64,000 nt of DNA from Microbacterium karelineae. GTDB taxonomy: Bacteria; Actinomycetota; Actinomycetes; Actinomycetales; Microbacteriaceae. The notes beneath the pieces are model-generated. The model had not been told where the DNA came from. It was given only the letters and a program-made list of their open reading frames with translations, and made no database searches. Each line of letters starts with the position of its first letter. Position 1 is the stretch's first letter. Position numbers and translations under genes: made by a program. The stretch spans positions 496,001 through 560,000 of the forward strand of contig NZ_WFIX01000191.1 of NCBI RefSeq assembly GCF_009745985.1, read 5' to 3'. This document shows, one piece after another, positions 35,471 to 43,887 of the stretch.

Positions 35471-36231
35471 CCGCTCCCCTGTTGTCCCTCGAGGACGCGT
35501 CGCTCGCGTACCGCCGCGGAGAGCGGCCGGCCGTCGACGCGGTGTCGTTCGCGGTCGAGCGGGGCCGCAGCCTCGCGATCGTCGGCGAGTCCGGCGCGGG
35601 CAAGTCGTCGATCCTCAGCATGCTGCTCGGGCTGCGCGCCCCGACCACGGGGCACGTCCGCTACGGCGAGCGCGACCTCGAGCGGAAGGATCGCTCCCTC
35701 ATGCGCGAGTTCCGTCGCGATGTGCAGTGCGTGTTCCAGGATCCGTACGCATCGCTGGACCCGCGCCGCAGGGTCGGCGCGATCGTCGGCGAGCCGCTGC
35801 GATCGCTCCGTCTCGCGGGCCGCGCCGAACGCGCGGACCGGGTCGCGGCGGCCCTCGCCCGGGTCGGCCTGCCCGCGGACGCGGCGCGCCGCTTCCCCCA
35901 CGAGTTCTCGGGCGGCCAGCGCCAGCGTATCGCCGTCGCGCGCGCCATCGTGTGCGAGCCGCGCGTGCTGTTGGCCGACGAGCCTGTGAGCGCACTCGAT
36001 GTGACCACGCGCGTGCGCGTCGTGGACCTGCTGGCCGGGCTCGTCGCGGGCGGCGACATGACGCTCGTGATGGTCTCGCACGACATCGGCGTCGTCGCCG
36101 AGCTGTGCGATGAGGCGCTCGTGCTCGAGGGCGGCCGCGTCGTGGAGCGGGGCGCGACGAGCGATGTGCTCGGCGCGCCCCGCCACCCCTACACCAGGCG
36201 CCTCATGGGCGCCGTGCCGCGGCTTCCCTGA
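35467..36231 (+). CDS. Peptide ABC transporter ATPase, DppF type
   Basis: A 254-residue second ATPase, with Walker A GESGAGKSS, Q-loop VFQDPYASLDPRRRVG, signature FSGGQRQR (FSGG rather than LSGG), Walker B VLLADEPVSALDV and SHDIGVV. The QDPYASLDPR motif marks the DppF/OppF side. The end lacks the long C-terminal oligopeptide-binding tail of typical OppF, retaining only APRHPYTRRLM. Its ATG overlaps the DppD stop. The hpf gene converges, with six bases between the stop codons. Confidence 0.92.
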   Translation: MTAPLLSLEDASLAYRRGERPAVDAVSFAVERGRSLAIVGESGAGKSSILSMLLGLRAPTTGHVRYGERDLERKDRSLMREFRRDVQCVFQDPYASLDPRRRVGAIVGEPLRSLRLAGRAERADRVAAALARVGLPADAARRFPHEFSGGQRQRIAVARAIVCEPRVLLADEPVSALDVTTRVRVVDLLAGLVAGGDMTLVMVSHDIGVVAELCDEALVLEGGRVVERGATSDVLGAPRHPYTRRLMGAVPRLP

Positions 36232-36237
36232 CCTGGA

Positions 36238-36900
36238 TCAGCTCGCGAGCTCCTCGCGCATCGGCGGCGCCTCGGTCTCGAGCGAGATGACGCCGTAGTC
36301 CCATCCGCGGCGGCGGTACACGACGCTCGGGTGGTCGGTGCGCACGTCGACGAAGAGGAAGAAGTCGTGCCCGACGAGCTCCATGCGGTCGACAGCGTCT
36401 TCGACGGTCATCCACTCCGGTTCGAACGTCTTCGTTCGGATGACGACGGGCGAGTACTCCTCCTCCGTCTCGACCGCCCCGATCGGCACCGTGCCGGTCG
36501 CGACGGCGTGCAGCGTCTCGACGTCGACGGGGGTGATGTCGATGCCCTCGAGCGAGCCCGTGCCCTTCTCGAGGTGCGCCCCGTGCGGGCGCTGGCGCCC
36601 GGTGACGCGCCTGTCCTTCGCCCGACGCAGCTGGGTCGTCAGCTTGTCGAGCGCCATCTCGAGCGCCGCGAACTTGTCTTCGGCGCGGGCCTCAGCGCGG
36701 GCGACCTTGCCCTTGCCCGTGACCGTCAGCTCGACCTTCGCCTCTTCGACCCGGCCCCGGTGGTGGGCCGACTGCGTGACCTTCACATCGAGGCCTTCGG
36801 CGCGGGGAGCGAGAGTCTCGACACGCGCGAGCTTCTCATCGACAACGGTTCGGAACCTCTCGGTGATGCTGACGCCCACACCGACGATGCTCGTGTCCAT
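36238..36900 (-). CDS. hpf: Ribosome hibernation-promoting factor, long form
   Basis: A 220-residue long-form HPF that pairs 70S ribosomes into inactive 100S dimers during stress or stationary phase. The N-terminal S30AE domain (about 1-110, DTSIVGVGVSITERFRTVVD) binds the 30S decoding centre. A linker leads to the C-terminal dimerisation domain (about 160-215: VVIRTKTFEPEWMTVEDAVDRM, FFLFVDVRTD, VVYRRRGWDYGVI). The ATG at 36900 has GGGAGG upstream; the longer frame runs into the leader. A good promoter and a leader hairpin are visible. In many actinobacteria it lies next to secA. Confidence 0.95.
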   Translation of the reverse strand: MDTSIVGVGVSITERFRTVVDEKLARVETLAPRAEGLDVKVTQSAHHRGRVEEAKVELTVTGKGKVARAEARAEDKFAALEMALDKLTTQLRRAKDRRVTGRQRPHGAHLEKGTGSLEGIDITPVDVETLHAVATGTVPIGAVETEEEYSPVVIRTKTFEPEWMTVEDAVDRMELVGHDFFLFVDVRTDHPSVVYRRRGWDYGVISLETEAPPMREELAS

Positions 36901-36917
36901 CTTGTGCCTCCCATTCC

Positions 36918-36990
36918 GGTTCGCCCGGAGTGAGCGAACCATGTCTCGCTACTGGCCTCCCACCGTATTCCCAGATCGCCTCCGTGTCAC
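36918..36990 (-). promoter_or_regulatory. hpf promoter and leader hairpin
   Basis: On the minus strand GTGACA (36985-36990) and TACGGT (36962-36967) are exactly 17 bp apart. The predicted leader of about 55 nt contains a perfect 7-bp hairpin (GGTTCGC 36918-36924 with GCGAACC 36934-36940, 9-nt loop) just 5 bases before the ribosome site (CCTCCC on the plus strand, 36907-36912). The hairpin could affect translation. Confidence 0.55.
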
Positions 36991-37030
36991 TCATTTCTTT
37001 TCTGAAGATCATGAGCGCGTCACCTGAGGT

Positions 37031-37693
37031 TCATGTGCGTGTGGGGACACGCGCGGGCGTGCTCGCGAGGGTCGCCGCCCCGCACACCATCGCTCCGGCG
37101 CTCTCGAGGGCGCGGCGCGCCTCGACGAGCGTCGCGCCCGTCGTCACGACATCGTCGACGAGGACGATCCGGGCGCCGTGCGGAAGGCGGCGCGGGGCGA
37201 GGGCGCCGGCCATGTTCCGCGCCCTGCCGGCCCGGCCCAGCCCGCGCTGGTCCTCGGCTCCGCGCGCCCAGCGCAGACCGCGTGTCGGCGGGATCCCCGC
37301 GGCGCGCAGCAGCTGCTCGACGACGCGATACCCGCGCGAGCGCGCCGCCCCTGGACGGGACGGCACCGGGACGGCCAGGACATCGCGCTCTCCGCCGGCG
37401 GCCGCCGCGAGGCTCGGGCGCAGGGCGGCGCCGCAGGCACGGGCGAGATCGACGCGCCCGTCCTCCTTCAGCGCGCGGATGGCGGCCGCCGCGGCCCCCG
37501 CATAGGAGAGGGAGGCATGCACGATCAGCGGGTCGGCCGGCGGCCCGACGCGCACGACGCGGACGTCGGGGCGCAGCTCGTCACGGCACGCGCCGCACAG
37601 CGCCGCCCCGGGCTCGCCGCAGCCCGCGCAGACGACGGGGAAGAGCAGGGCCAGCGCGTCCGCGGCGGCGCGCGCGAGTCGAGATCCGGTCAT
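37031..37693 (-). CDS. ComF-family phosphoribosyltransferase-like protein
   Basis: A 220-residue protein with the ComF layout: an N-terminal zinc-finger-like group (CAGC and CGAC cysteine pairs, residues about 22-36), a middle region with VPVPSRPGAARSRGY, and a PRPP-binding loop VLVDDVVTTGATLVEA near the C-terminus. ComF is needed for DNA uptake in naturally competent bacteria, but the gene is conserved in non-competent actinobacteria in exactly this place between hpf and lpqB. Its role there is unknown. The ATG follows GGAGG with somewhat long spacing. Confidence 0.9.
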   Translation of the reverse strand: MTGSRLARAAADALALLFPVVCAGCGEPGAALCGACRDELRPDVRVVRVGPPADPLIVHASLSYAGAAAAAIRALKEDGRVDLARACGAALRPSLAAAAGGERDVLAVPVPSRPGAARSRGYRVVEQLLRAAGIPPTRGLRWARGAEDQRGLGRAGRARNMAGALAPRRLPHGARIVLVDDVVTTGATLVEARRALESAGAMVCGAATLASTPARVPTRT

Positions 37694-37784
37694 TCCCCGA
37701 TCCTCCGGCGCCCGTGGGCGTGGACGGCGGAATGTGGAGAATCCGTCCCGTGTTCCGCGCCTGTGAGCACGCTGCCCGGCGGCA

Positions 37785-39512
37785 TCACTCCGCCGGCGGC
37801 GGGGCCCCCATCTGGGTCGCGAGCACGACCGCCCCTCCGCCCGCCTGCTGCCACTGCGTCGTGTTGCGGACGTAGATGAACCCGTCGTCTCCGAGAAGGC
37901 GCTCGCGCGACCGCGGGTTGCCGTATGTGATCTCGGTCGCGACGAGCGCCGCCGTGATGCGCTCGGACGTGCCGCCGACCTGCTGCTCGCGGATGATCGT
38001 GCGGCCTTCTCCGGCGGCCGTCACCGCGACGATCGTGTCCGAGACCCAGGCCACGTCCTCCGCGTCGTCCAACAGCTCGACGACGTCCTGCACGGCCGTG
38101 AGCGCGATCGGCGCGCCGTCGTCGTCCCGGCGGATCCCCGCGACGACGAGCGCGGGCTGGTTCTCCTGCCGCCCCGTGATCGCGATGCGCGCACCGTCGC
38201 GCGAGACCTCCAGGCCCGAGATCTCCGTGAGCTCGCCGAGCCCAGGGACCGTGGCCGGATCCGGCTCTCCGTCGGCCCACGCCCGCAGCTGGCCGGGCTC
38301 GTCGGGCCGGGCCGACCACGCGTAGCCGAACGCGTCGAGGGAGGGCTCGACCCAGTCGGACTCGAAGCTCAGCACCTCCCACGTCGCATCATCCGCGTGC
38401 ACGCGGACGAGAGTCCCCGACTCCGTCTGCAGGATCGCGTGGCTGAGGTCGGGCGCGACGGCGATCGATGTCGCGGGGTCGTCGCCGTCCCCTTCCGGGG
38501 CGAACTGCTCCGCGATCGGCTCCGACAGGCCCGGGATCGGCGTGATGTCGCCGGCCGTGAGATAGCCGAAGGCGTCGTCTGTGAGGACGATCGCGCGCGA
38601 ATCGGGCTCGGTCGACACGACCTCGTCGCCCACGGCCGCGAGGCGATCGCCCACCGACGTCATCCGCACCGCCTGCACGCCGATCGGCGTCAGGGTCTGC
38701 TCGAGCTGCGTCTGCATGCGCGCCCGCTGCGCGAGCCCGACGTCCGCTGCCTCGCTCGAGAGCGCGACCGTCGCCACGAGGTCGTCGTCGAGCTCCACCC
38801 CGCGCAGGTCGACGCCGTCGAACGCCGACCTGACCGCGCCCTCCAGCCAGGGCGACGGACCGTCGTCGACGAGCGCCGCCACGATCCGGTCCAGCAGCTC
38901 GGCCGTGTCAGGGAACCAGCGCACATCGGGCACGAGACGGTCGCCCGGAGCCGAGAAGACCAGCGACGTCGAGGTGAAGATGCTCGCGAAGGTGCCGCTC
39001 TGCACGACGACGCCGTCGGGCGCCGACGAGATCCGCCATTCCCCGTCGACGAGCGCGAGCTCGAACTCGAGCGGGCGCACACCCCCGTCGGAGAGGTCGT
39101 AGCGGCCGTTCTCGTCGACCGTCGCCGTCGGCGTGACCCGCACATCCGCCTCGCCCCGGTTCGCCGCTCCCTCCGCCGCGGCGAACTCGCCCACATTGCG
39201 CTCGTTGATGTCGTCGATCGTGATCCGCGCGTTCGGATCCCACCCCGCGGCCGCCTCATCCGTGAGGAACTCGCGGGCGATCCCCCAATCATCCGCCGGG
39301 CTCTCCCCCGCGTCGAGGAAGCCGTAGACGATGTCCGCGGGGCTCGCGCCCTCCGCGGGGCCGTCCGGCGTGAACTGCCACCGCAGCTCCGGCGCGTCGG
39401 CGCCCACCTCGTCGCCCGGCTGGAAGGTGCCGTCGATCGGCAGCCCCGCGCATCCGCCGAGGACGAGGATCCCGGCGAAGACGGCGGCGATCGCGCCGCG
39501 CCGCGCCCTCAC
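37785..39512 (-). CDS. lpqB: Lipoprotein LpqB (MtrB accessory protein)
   Basis: A 575-residue lipoprotein with lipobox LGGC (Cys21). It has a GerMN/sporulation-type domain in the first half (about 190-310, FDGVDLRGVELDDDLVATVALS) and a beta-propeller-like second half. In mycobacteria LpqB binds the outer domain of MtrB and tunes MtrA signalling. The start overlaps the mtrB stop by 4 nt, giving the conserved mtrA-mtrB-lpqB operon. Confidence 0.94.
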   Translation of the reverse strand: MRARRGAIAAVFAGILVLGGCAGLPIDGTFQPGDEVGADAPELRWQFTPDGPAEGASPADIVYGFLDAGESPADDWGIAREFLTDEAAAGWDPNARITIDDINERNVGEFAAAEGAANRGEADVRVTPTATVDENGRYDLSDGGVRPLEFELALVDGEWRISSAPDGVVVQSGTFASIFTSTSLVFSAPGDRLVPDVRWFPDTAELLDRIVAALVDDGPSPWLEGAVRSAFDGVDLRGVELDDDLVATVALSSEAADVGLAQRARMQTQLEQTLTPIGVQAVRMTSVGDRLAAVGDEVVSTEPDSRAIVLTDDAFGYLTAGDITPIPGLSEPIAEQFAPEGDGDDPATSIAVAPDLSHAILQTESGTLVRVHADDATWEVLSFESDWVEPSLDAFGYAWSARPDEPGQLRAWADGEPDPATVPGLGELTEISGLEVSRDGARIAITGRQENQPALVVAGIRRDDDGAPIALTAVQDVVELLDDAEDVAWVSDTIVAVTAAGEGRTIIREQQVGGTSERITAALVATEITYGNPRSRERLLGDDGFIYVRNTTQWQQAGGGAVVLATQMGAPPPAE

Positions 39513-41203
39513 GACGCCTCCCCGCCGTCGCGCTCGTCCGGTGACCGACGGACGACGAGCGTCTCGGTCTCCGGCCCGTTGCCGGCACGGAGATCGCCCG
39601 CCGTCACCTCGTCGACGGGCTCCACGGCGATCGGCGCGACGATCTCGGCGCCGTCGTCGGCGCGGGGCAGGGTCACGACGAAGTGCGTTCCGCGCCCCGG
39701 ATGCGACCAGACGTCGATCGATCCGCCGTGCAGGGTCGCGTCGCCGAGCGCGATCGACAGTCCGAGCCCCGTGCCGCCGAGCGTGCGCCGGCGCGACGGA
39801 TCGGCGCGCCAGAAGCGATCGAACACGCGGGTGACCTGGTCGTCGCGCATCCCGAGGCCGTGGTCGCGCACCCCGACGGCGACGGCGGTGGGGTTCTGCG
39901 CGACCGTCACCTCGACGGGGCGGTGCTCACCGTGCTCGATCGCGTTCCCGAGGAGGTTGCGCAGGATCCTCCGCACCCGCCGCGGATCCATCGACGCGAC
40001 GTCGTCGCCGTCGGCGCCGCGGAACCGCACCTCCGTGTCGTGCTGCCACGCGACCTGCCGCATCGACTCGCACACTCCCTCGACCACCTCGCTGAGGCTC
40101 GCCTCCTCGCGCTCGAGCTGTACGGATCCCGCGTCGTACCGGCTGATCTCGAGCAGGTCGGTCAGCAGCTGCTCGAAACGCGCGACCTGATCGTAGAGGA
40201 GCTCAGCGGATCGCGCCGCGACCGGCTCGAACGACTCGCGCTCGCCGTGCAGCACGCCGGCGGCGAGGCGGATCGTCGTGAGGGGCGTGCGCAGCTCGTG
40301 CGAGACATCCGACACGAAACGCTGCTGGACGAGCGACAGCTCGGCGAGCTCGCGGATCTGCGATTCGATCGAATCCGCCATCTGGTTGAACGAGCGCGCG
40401 AGCGTCGCGAGCTCGTCCTCGCCGCTCGGCTCGAGACGGGCCGACAGGTCGCCCGACGCGAGGCGCGCGCTCGTACGCGCGACGTCGACGATCGGCGCCG
40501 CCACCGACCGCATCACGAGCCACATCACGCCGGCGACGATGATCACGAGCGCGATCCCCGTCATCCACAGCGTGACCTGTACGAACGCGAGCGTCTGGGC
40601 GACATCCGAGAGCGGATACGCGAGGTACACCTCGTAGACGCCGACGTTCGGCACATCGAGCTGGCGGCCCACGACGATCGTCGGCACGGGGAGCCCCGAG
40701 GTCGACGGGAGCCCGATCGACTGCCACCACTGGCTCTCGGGACGCGTGCGCACCTGCTCGCGCAGCCCCTCGGAGAGCATCGGCTCGTCGAAGCGGTCGG
40801 CGTCGCTCTTGAAGCCGGACGGCACGTCGTCGGGAGACTGCTCGGCGATCGGCATGCCCACGATGAGGTCGGTCGTCGCGGCCGTCGCGAGGTCGTCGAG
40901 CATGTCGCTGCGCAGCGACTGCACCCCCGCGCGGTCCGTGGGCACGGTCGCCGCGGCGGCGCGCGCCTGCGCGAACTCGACGGCGCGGTTCGTGTCGTCG
41001 AGCACCTGAGCGCGCCGCGAGTCGAACAGGTCCGACTGGATCGCGAGCGCGATCCACGCGATCGCGACGATGATCGCTATCGATGCGGCCGCGGTCGTGA
41101 TGAGGATCGTGCGGAAACGGAGGGATCCCCGCCACGACTCCAGCGGGCGGCGCCACATCCGGCGCGCCGCCGCGGCGAGCGGGCGTGCCGGCGCGTGCGT
41201 CAT
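39509..41203 (-). CDS. mtrB: Sensor histidine kinase MtrB
   Basis: A 564-residue membrane kinase. TM1 (about 31-55) and TM2 (about 208-232) flank an outer sensor domain. HAMP (about 232-285) leads to the HisKA helix with phospho-acceptor His302 in SDVSHELRTPLT, then an HATPase_c domain with N-box LRNLLGNAIEHG and G-loops DHGLGM and GGTGLGLS. It phosphorylates MtrA and coordinates cell division and wall growth with osmotic or envelope cues. I chose the ATG at 41203, 8 bp after the mtrA stop; the longer frame runs antisense through mtrA and is rejected. The acidic tail after residue 510 is variable. Confidence 0.95.
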   Translation of the reverse strand: MTHAPARPLAAAARRMWRRPLESWRGSLRFRTILITTAAASIAIIVAIAWIALAIQSDLFDSRRAQVLDDTNRAVEFAQARAAAATVPTDRAGVQSLRSDMLDDLATAATTDLIVGMPIAEQSPDDVPSGFKSDADRFDEPMLSEGLREQVRTRPESQWWQSIGLPSTSGLPVPTIVVGRQLDVPNVGVYEVYLAYPLSDVAQTLAFVQVTLWMTGIALVIIVAGVMWLVMRSVAAPIVDVARTSARLASGDLSARLEPSGEDELATLARSFNQMADSIESQIRELAELSLVQQRFVSDVSHELRTPLTTIRLAAGVLHGERESFEPVAARSAELLYDQVARFEQLLTDLLEISRYDAGSVQLEREEASLSEVVEGVCESMRQVAWQHDTEVRFRGADGDDVASMDPRRVRRILRNLLGNAIEHGEHRPVEVTVAQNPTAVAVGVRDHGLGMRDDQVTRVFDRFWRADPSRRRTLGGTGLGLSIALGDATLHGGSIDVWSHPGRGTHFVVTLPRADDGAEIVAPIAVEPVDEVTAGDLRAGNGPETETLVVRRSPDERDGGEAS

Positions 41204-41211
41204 CTCGAGCG

Positions 41212-41892
41212 TCAGGAACTGGCGCCGGCGCGATACCCCACGCCGCGCACCGTCATGACGACGCGCGGGTTGTCGGGGTCGATCTCGACCTTCGAGCGCA
41301 GGCGCTGCACGTGCACGTTCACGAGGCGCGTGTCGGCCTTGTAGTGGTACCCCCACACCTGCTCGAGCAGCTGCTCGCGGGTGAACACCTGCTGCGGCTT
41401 CGACGCGAGCGCCACGAGCAGCTCGAACTCGAGCGGCGTCAGGGCGATGAGGTCGTCGCCGCGCCGCACCTCGTGCGCCGACACGTCGATCGACACATCG
41501 CCGACACGCAGCACCGCGCTCTCCTCGGGGAGGGCGGGGCGCAGCCGCGTGCGGATGCGCGCGACGAGCTCCTTCGGGTTGAAGGGCTTGACGATGTAGT
41601 CGTCGGCCCCGGCCTCGAGCCCCGAGACCACATCGGTCGTGTCGGAGCGGGCCGTGAGCATGATGATGGGCACGCCCGACTCGGCGCGGATCTCGCGGCA
41701 GATCTCGATGCCGTCCTTGCCGGGCAGCATGAGGTCGAGGAGCACGAGGTCGGGCTTCTCGGTGCGCCACACGTCGACGGCGGCCTCTCCGTCCGCGCAG
41801 AAGGCGGTGCCGAAGCCGTCGCTTGTCAGCACGATGCCGATCATCTCGGCGAGTGCGGTGTCGTCGTCGACCACGAGAATGTGACCAGTCAT
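41212..41892 (-). CDS. mtrA: Response regulator MtrA
   Basis: A 226-residue OmpR/PhoB-type regulator. The receiver domain has the acidic pair DD (9-10) in ILVVDDD, phospho-acceptor Asp53 in LVLLDLMLPG and Lys in IVKPFNP; the winged helix ends with TRLVNVHVQRLRSKVE and VRGVGYRAG. MtrA controls cell-wall hydrolases, division genes and, in some actinobacteria, dnaA and osmoprotection. TAGGCT (41901-41906) lies 8 nt before the ATG, pointing to a leaderless mRNA. It is divergent from the membrane-protein operon starting at 41993. Confidence 0.97.
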   Translation of the reverse strand: MTGHILVVDDDTALAEMIGIVLTSDGFGTAFCADGEAAVDVWRTEKPDLVLLDLMLPGKDGIEICREIRAESGVPIIMLTARSDTTDVVSGLEAGADDYIVKPFNPKELVARIRTRLRPALPEESAVLRVGDVSIDVSAHEVRRGDDLIALTPLEFELLVALASKPQQVFTREQLLEQVWGYHYKADTRLVNVHVQRLRSKVEIDPDNPRVVMTVRGVGYRAGASS

Positions 41893-41992
41893 GGGTCAAC
41901 AGCCTAATCGGCGCGCGCCCGAATCGGCGGTCCGACACCGCGGGCGCCGACGGTCCCACGGTATGGAACGATGGGCACGGGGAGGAGACATC

Positions 41993-43240
41993 GTGACCGA
42001 TCGCATGCCCACGGGGTGGGCGCCCGCGCCGCGCCAAGGGCTCGTCCCCCTGTATCCGTACGGATTCGGGACGATCCTCGGCAAGTCGTTCGCCGTGCTG
42101 AAGGGCAACCCGAAGGTGCTCCTGCTGTTCGTCGTGGGCGTGCAGACCCTCGCGATGGCGATCATGCTCGCCGCGATCGGCGGGATCGCGTTCGCGGCGT
42201 TCTCCCGCGCCGACACCGTCCCCGAGAACTCCCCCGAGTTCGACCAGCTGATGTGGGGATCCGGCGCGATCGTGCTCATCGCGACGCTCGTTCTCTCGCT
42301 GGGTCTCGTCGCCGTCACGACGATCGCGCAGGGCGTCGTCGTCGCGGAGGTCGCGCACGCATCGCTCGCCGAGAAGGCGACCCTGTCGCGACTCTGGCGC
42401 CGCGTCCGCCCCGCCTTCTGGCGGCTCGTCGGCTATTCCGTGCTGCTCTCGATCGCCTCCACCGTCGCCGTCGCGATCCTCGCCGTGCCGCCGATCTTCT
42501 CCGCGCTCCTCGGCACCACGAGCGGATGGATCCTCTTCGTGTTCGCGCTCATCTTCGCCCTGCTCGGCGGAGCCGTCCTCGCGGCGTGGCTCGGCACGAA
42601 GCTGTTCCTCGTGCCGTCCGCGATCGTGCTGGAGGGCGTCGGGCCGATGCGCGGCATCCGGCGATCGTGGGAGCTCACGCGCGGCCGCTTCTGGTCGACC
42701 TTCGGCGTCGTGGTGCTGCTGTACCTCATCACGAACGTCGCCTCCAGCATCGTGTCGGGCGTCTTCTCGCTCGTCTCACCGCTCATCACGTCGACGCTCA
42801 TCCCCCTCGGCATGGGCGAGTCGACCTCGGCCGCCGCGACCGTCATCGGCATCGTCGTCATCGCGCTGACCTCGATCGTGTCGTTCGCGATCGGCGCGAT
42901 CATGCTGATCGTGCTGTCGGCGGGCGGCACGCTCGCCTACATCGACGCGCGCATGCGCGACGAGGGGATCGACCTGCGCATGCGGCGCTACGTCGACGCG
43001 GGCGGTGCCGCCGAGGATCCTTACACCTTCATCCGAGGCGCCGCACCATCGCCCTACGCGGCCGGCCCCGCCGCGCCGGCGCCCGGGTACGGGCAGCCCG
43101 CCCCGGCGTACGCGCCGGCGCCCGGATACGCACCGCCCGCGCCGCCCACCGCGCCCGGGTACGCGCCGCCCGCGAACCCGCCCGCCCCCGGCCCGGCCGC
43201 GCCCCCGGCACCGCCGCATCCGCCGGCACCGCCCGTATGA
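41993..43240 (+). CDS. Multi-helix membrane protein (glycerophosphodiesterase membrane-domain-like) with Pro/Ala-rich tail
   Basis: A 415-residue protein with about six to seven membrane helices (residues 35-330) resembling the GPDPase_memb/DUF7544-like membrane proteins that precede DUF4129 genes in actinobacteria. VLEGVGPMRGIRRSWELTRGRFW is typical of this group. It ends in about 70 residues of Pro/Ala/Gly repeats (GYAPPAP, GYGQPAP), probably disordered and cytoplasmic or wall-exposed. No catalytic domain is present. The start is GTG with GGAGGAG 5 nt upstream. Its stop overlaps the DUF4129 start (ATGA), opening a five-gene coupled operon. Confidence 0.75.
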   Translation: MTDRMPTGWAPAPRQGLVPLYPYGFGTILGKSFAVLKGNPKVLLLFVVGVQTLAMAIMLAAIGGIAFAAFSRADTVPENSPEFDQLMWGSGAIVLIATLVLSLGLVAVTTIAQGVVVAEVAHASLAEKATLSRLWRRVRPAFWRLVGYSVLLSIASTVAVAILAVPPIFSALLGTTSGWILFVFALIFALLGGAVLAAWLGTKLFLVPSAIVLEGVGPMRGIRRSWELTRGRFWSTFGVVVLLYLITNVASSIVSGVFSLVSPLITSTLIPLGMGESTSAAATVIGIVVIALTSIVSFAIGAIMLIVLSAGGTLAYIDARMRDEGIDLRMRRYVDAGGAAEDPYTFIRGAAPSPYAAGPAAPAPGYGQPAPAYAPAPGYAPPAPPTAPGYAPPANPPAPGPAAPPAPPHPPAPPV

Positions 43241-43887
43241 TCGCCCGCCTGGCCGCCCTCCCCGATCGCGACGAGGCGCGCGAGTGGGCCGAGCGCGAGC
43301 TCGAGAAGCAGATCTACCGCGAGGCGGAGCCGACGCTGTTCGACCGCGTCGCGCAGCGGATCGGGGAGTTCTTCCAATCGCTCTTCAACCCCCAGATCGA
43401 CGGCGCCGGCTGGAGCCCTGTGTGGACCGCGATCATCGTCGCGGTGCTCGTCGCGGGCATCGTCGTCGCCTTCGTGATCTGGGGCATGCCGCGGGGCGAG
43501 GGCCGCTCCCGCGCGCGCGCCTCGACCGACCTGTTCGACGCCGACGAGCGGTCGGCCGCCGAGCTGCGCGCTGCATCGACCGCCGCGCGGGATCGCGGCG
43601 ACTGGGACGAGGCGATCATCCTCCGGTACCGGGCGATCGCCCGGGGAATCGACGAGCGCGGCCTCCTGCACGGTCCCCCCGGCATGACGGCGCGCACGTT
43701 CGCCGTCTCCGCCGCCGGATACTTCCCGGCGCACGCCGCGGGCCTCGACGCGGCGGCCGGCATGTTCGACGATGTGCGGTACCTGCGGCGCCCCGGCACC
43801 GCCGAGGCCGCGGCGAGCGTCGCGGACCTCGACGACACGATCGCGTCCGCACGCCCCGCGAAGGCCGCAGAGGCGGCCTTCGCATGA
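43237..43887 (+). CDS. DUF4129 domain-containing membrane protein
   Basis: A 216-residue protein with a cytoplasmic helical N-terminus (RDEAREWAERELEKQIYRE), one membrane helix (about 65-88) and a C-terminal DUF4129 domain (about 105-175) with the family signature AIILRYRAIARGIDERGLL followed by PGMTARTFAV. DUF4129 occurs at the end of transglutaminase-like membrane proteins and in MoxR operons. Its activity is unknown. It overlaps both neighbours by 4 nt. Confidence 0.85.
   Translation: MIARLAALPDRDEAREWAERELEKQIYREAEPTLFDRVAQRIGEFFQSLFNPQIDGAGWSPVWTAIIVAVLVAGIVVAFVIWGMPRGEGRSRARASTDLFDADERSAAELRAASTAARDRGDWDEAIILRYRAIARGIDERGLLHGPPGMTARTFAVSAAGYFPAHAAGLDAAAGMFDDVRYLRRPGTAEAAASVADLDDTIASARPAKAAEAAFA

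Noticed and set aside
39509-42358. 949-codon version of MtrB
   Set aside because: The extra 385 codons run antisense through mtrA and the promoter region; the normal MtrB length starts at 41203.
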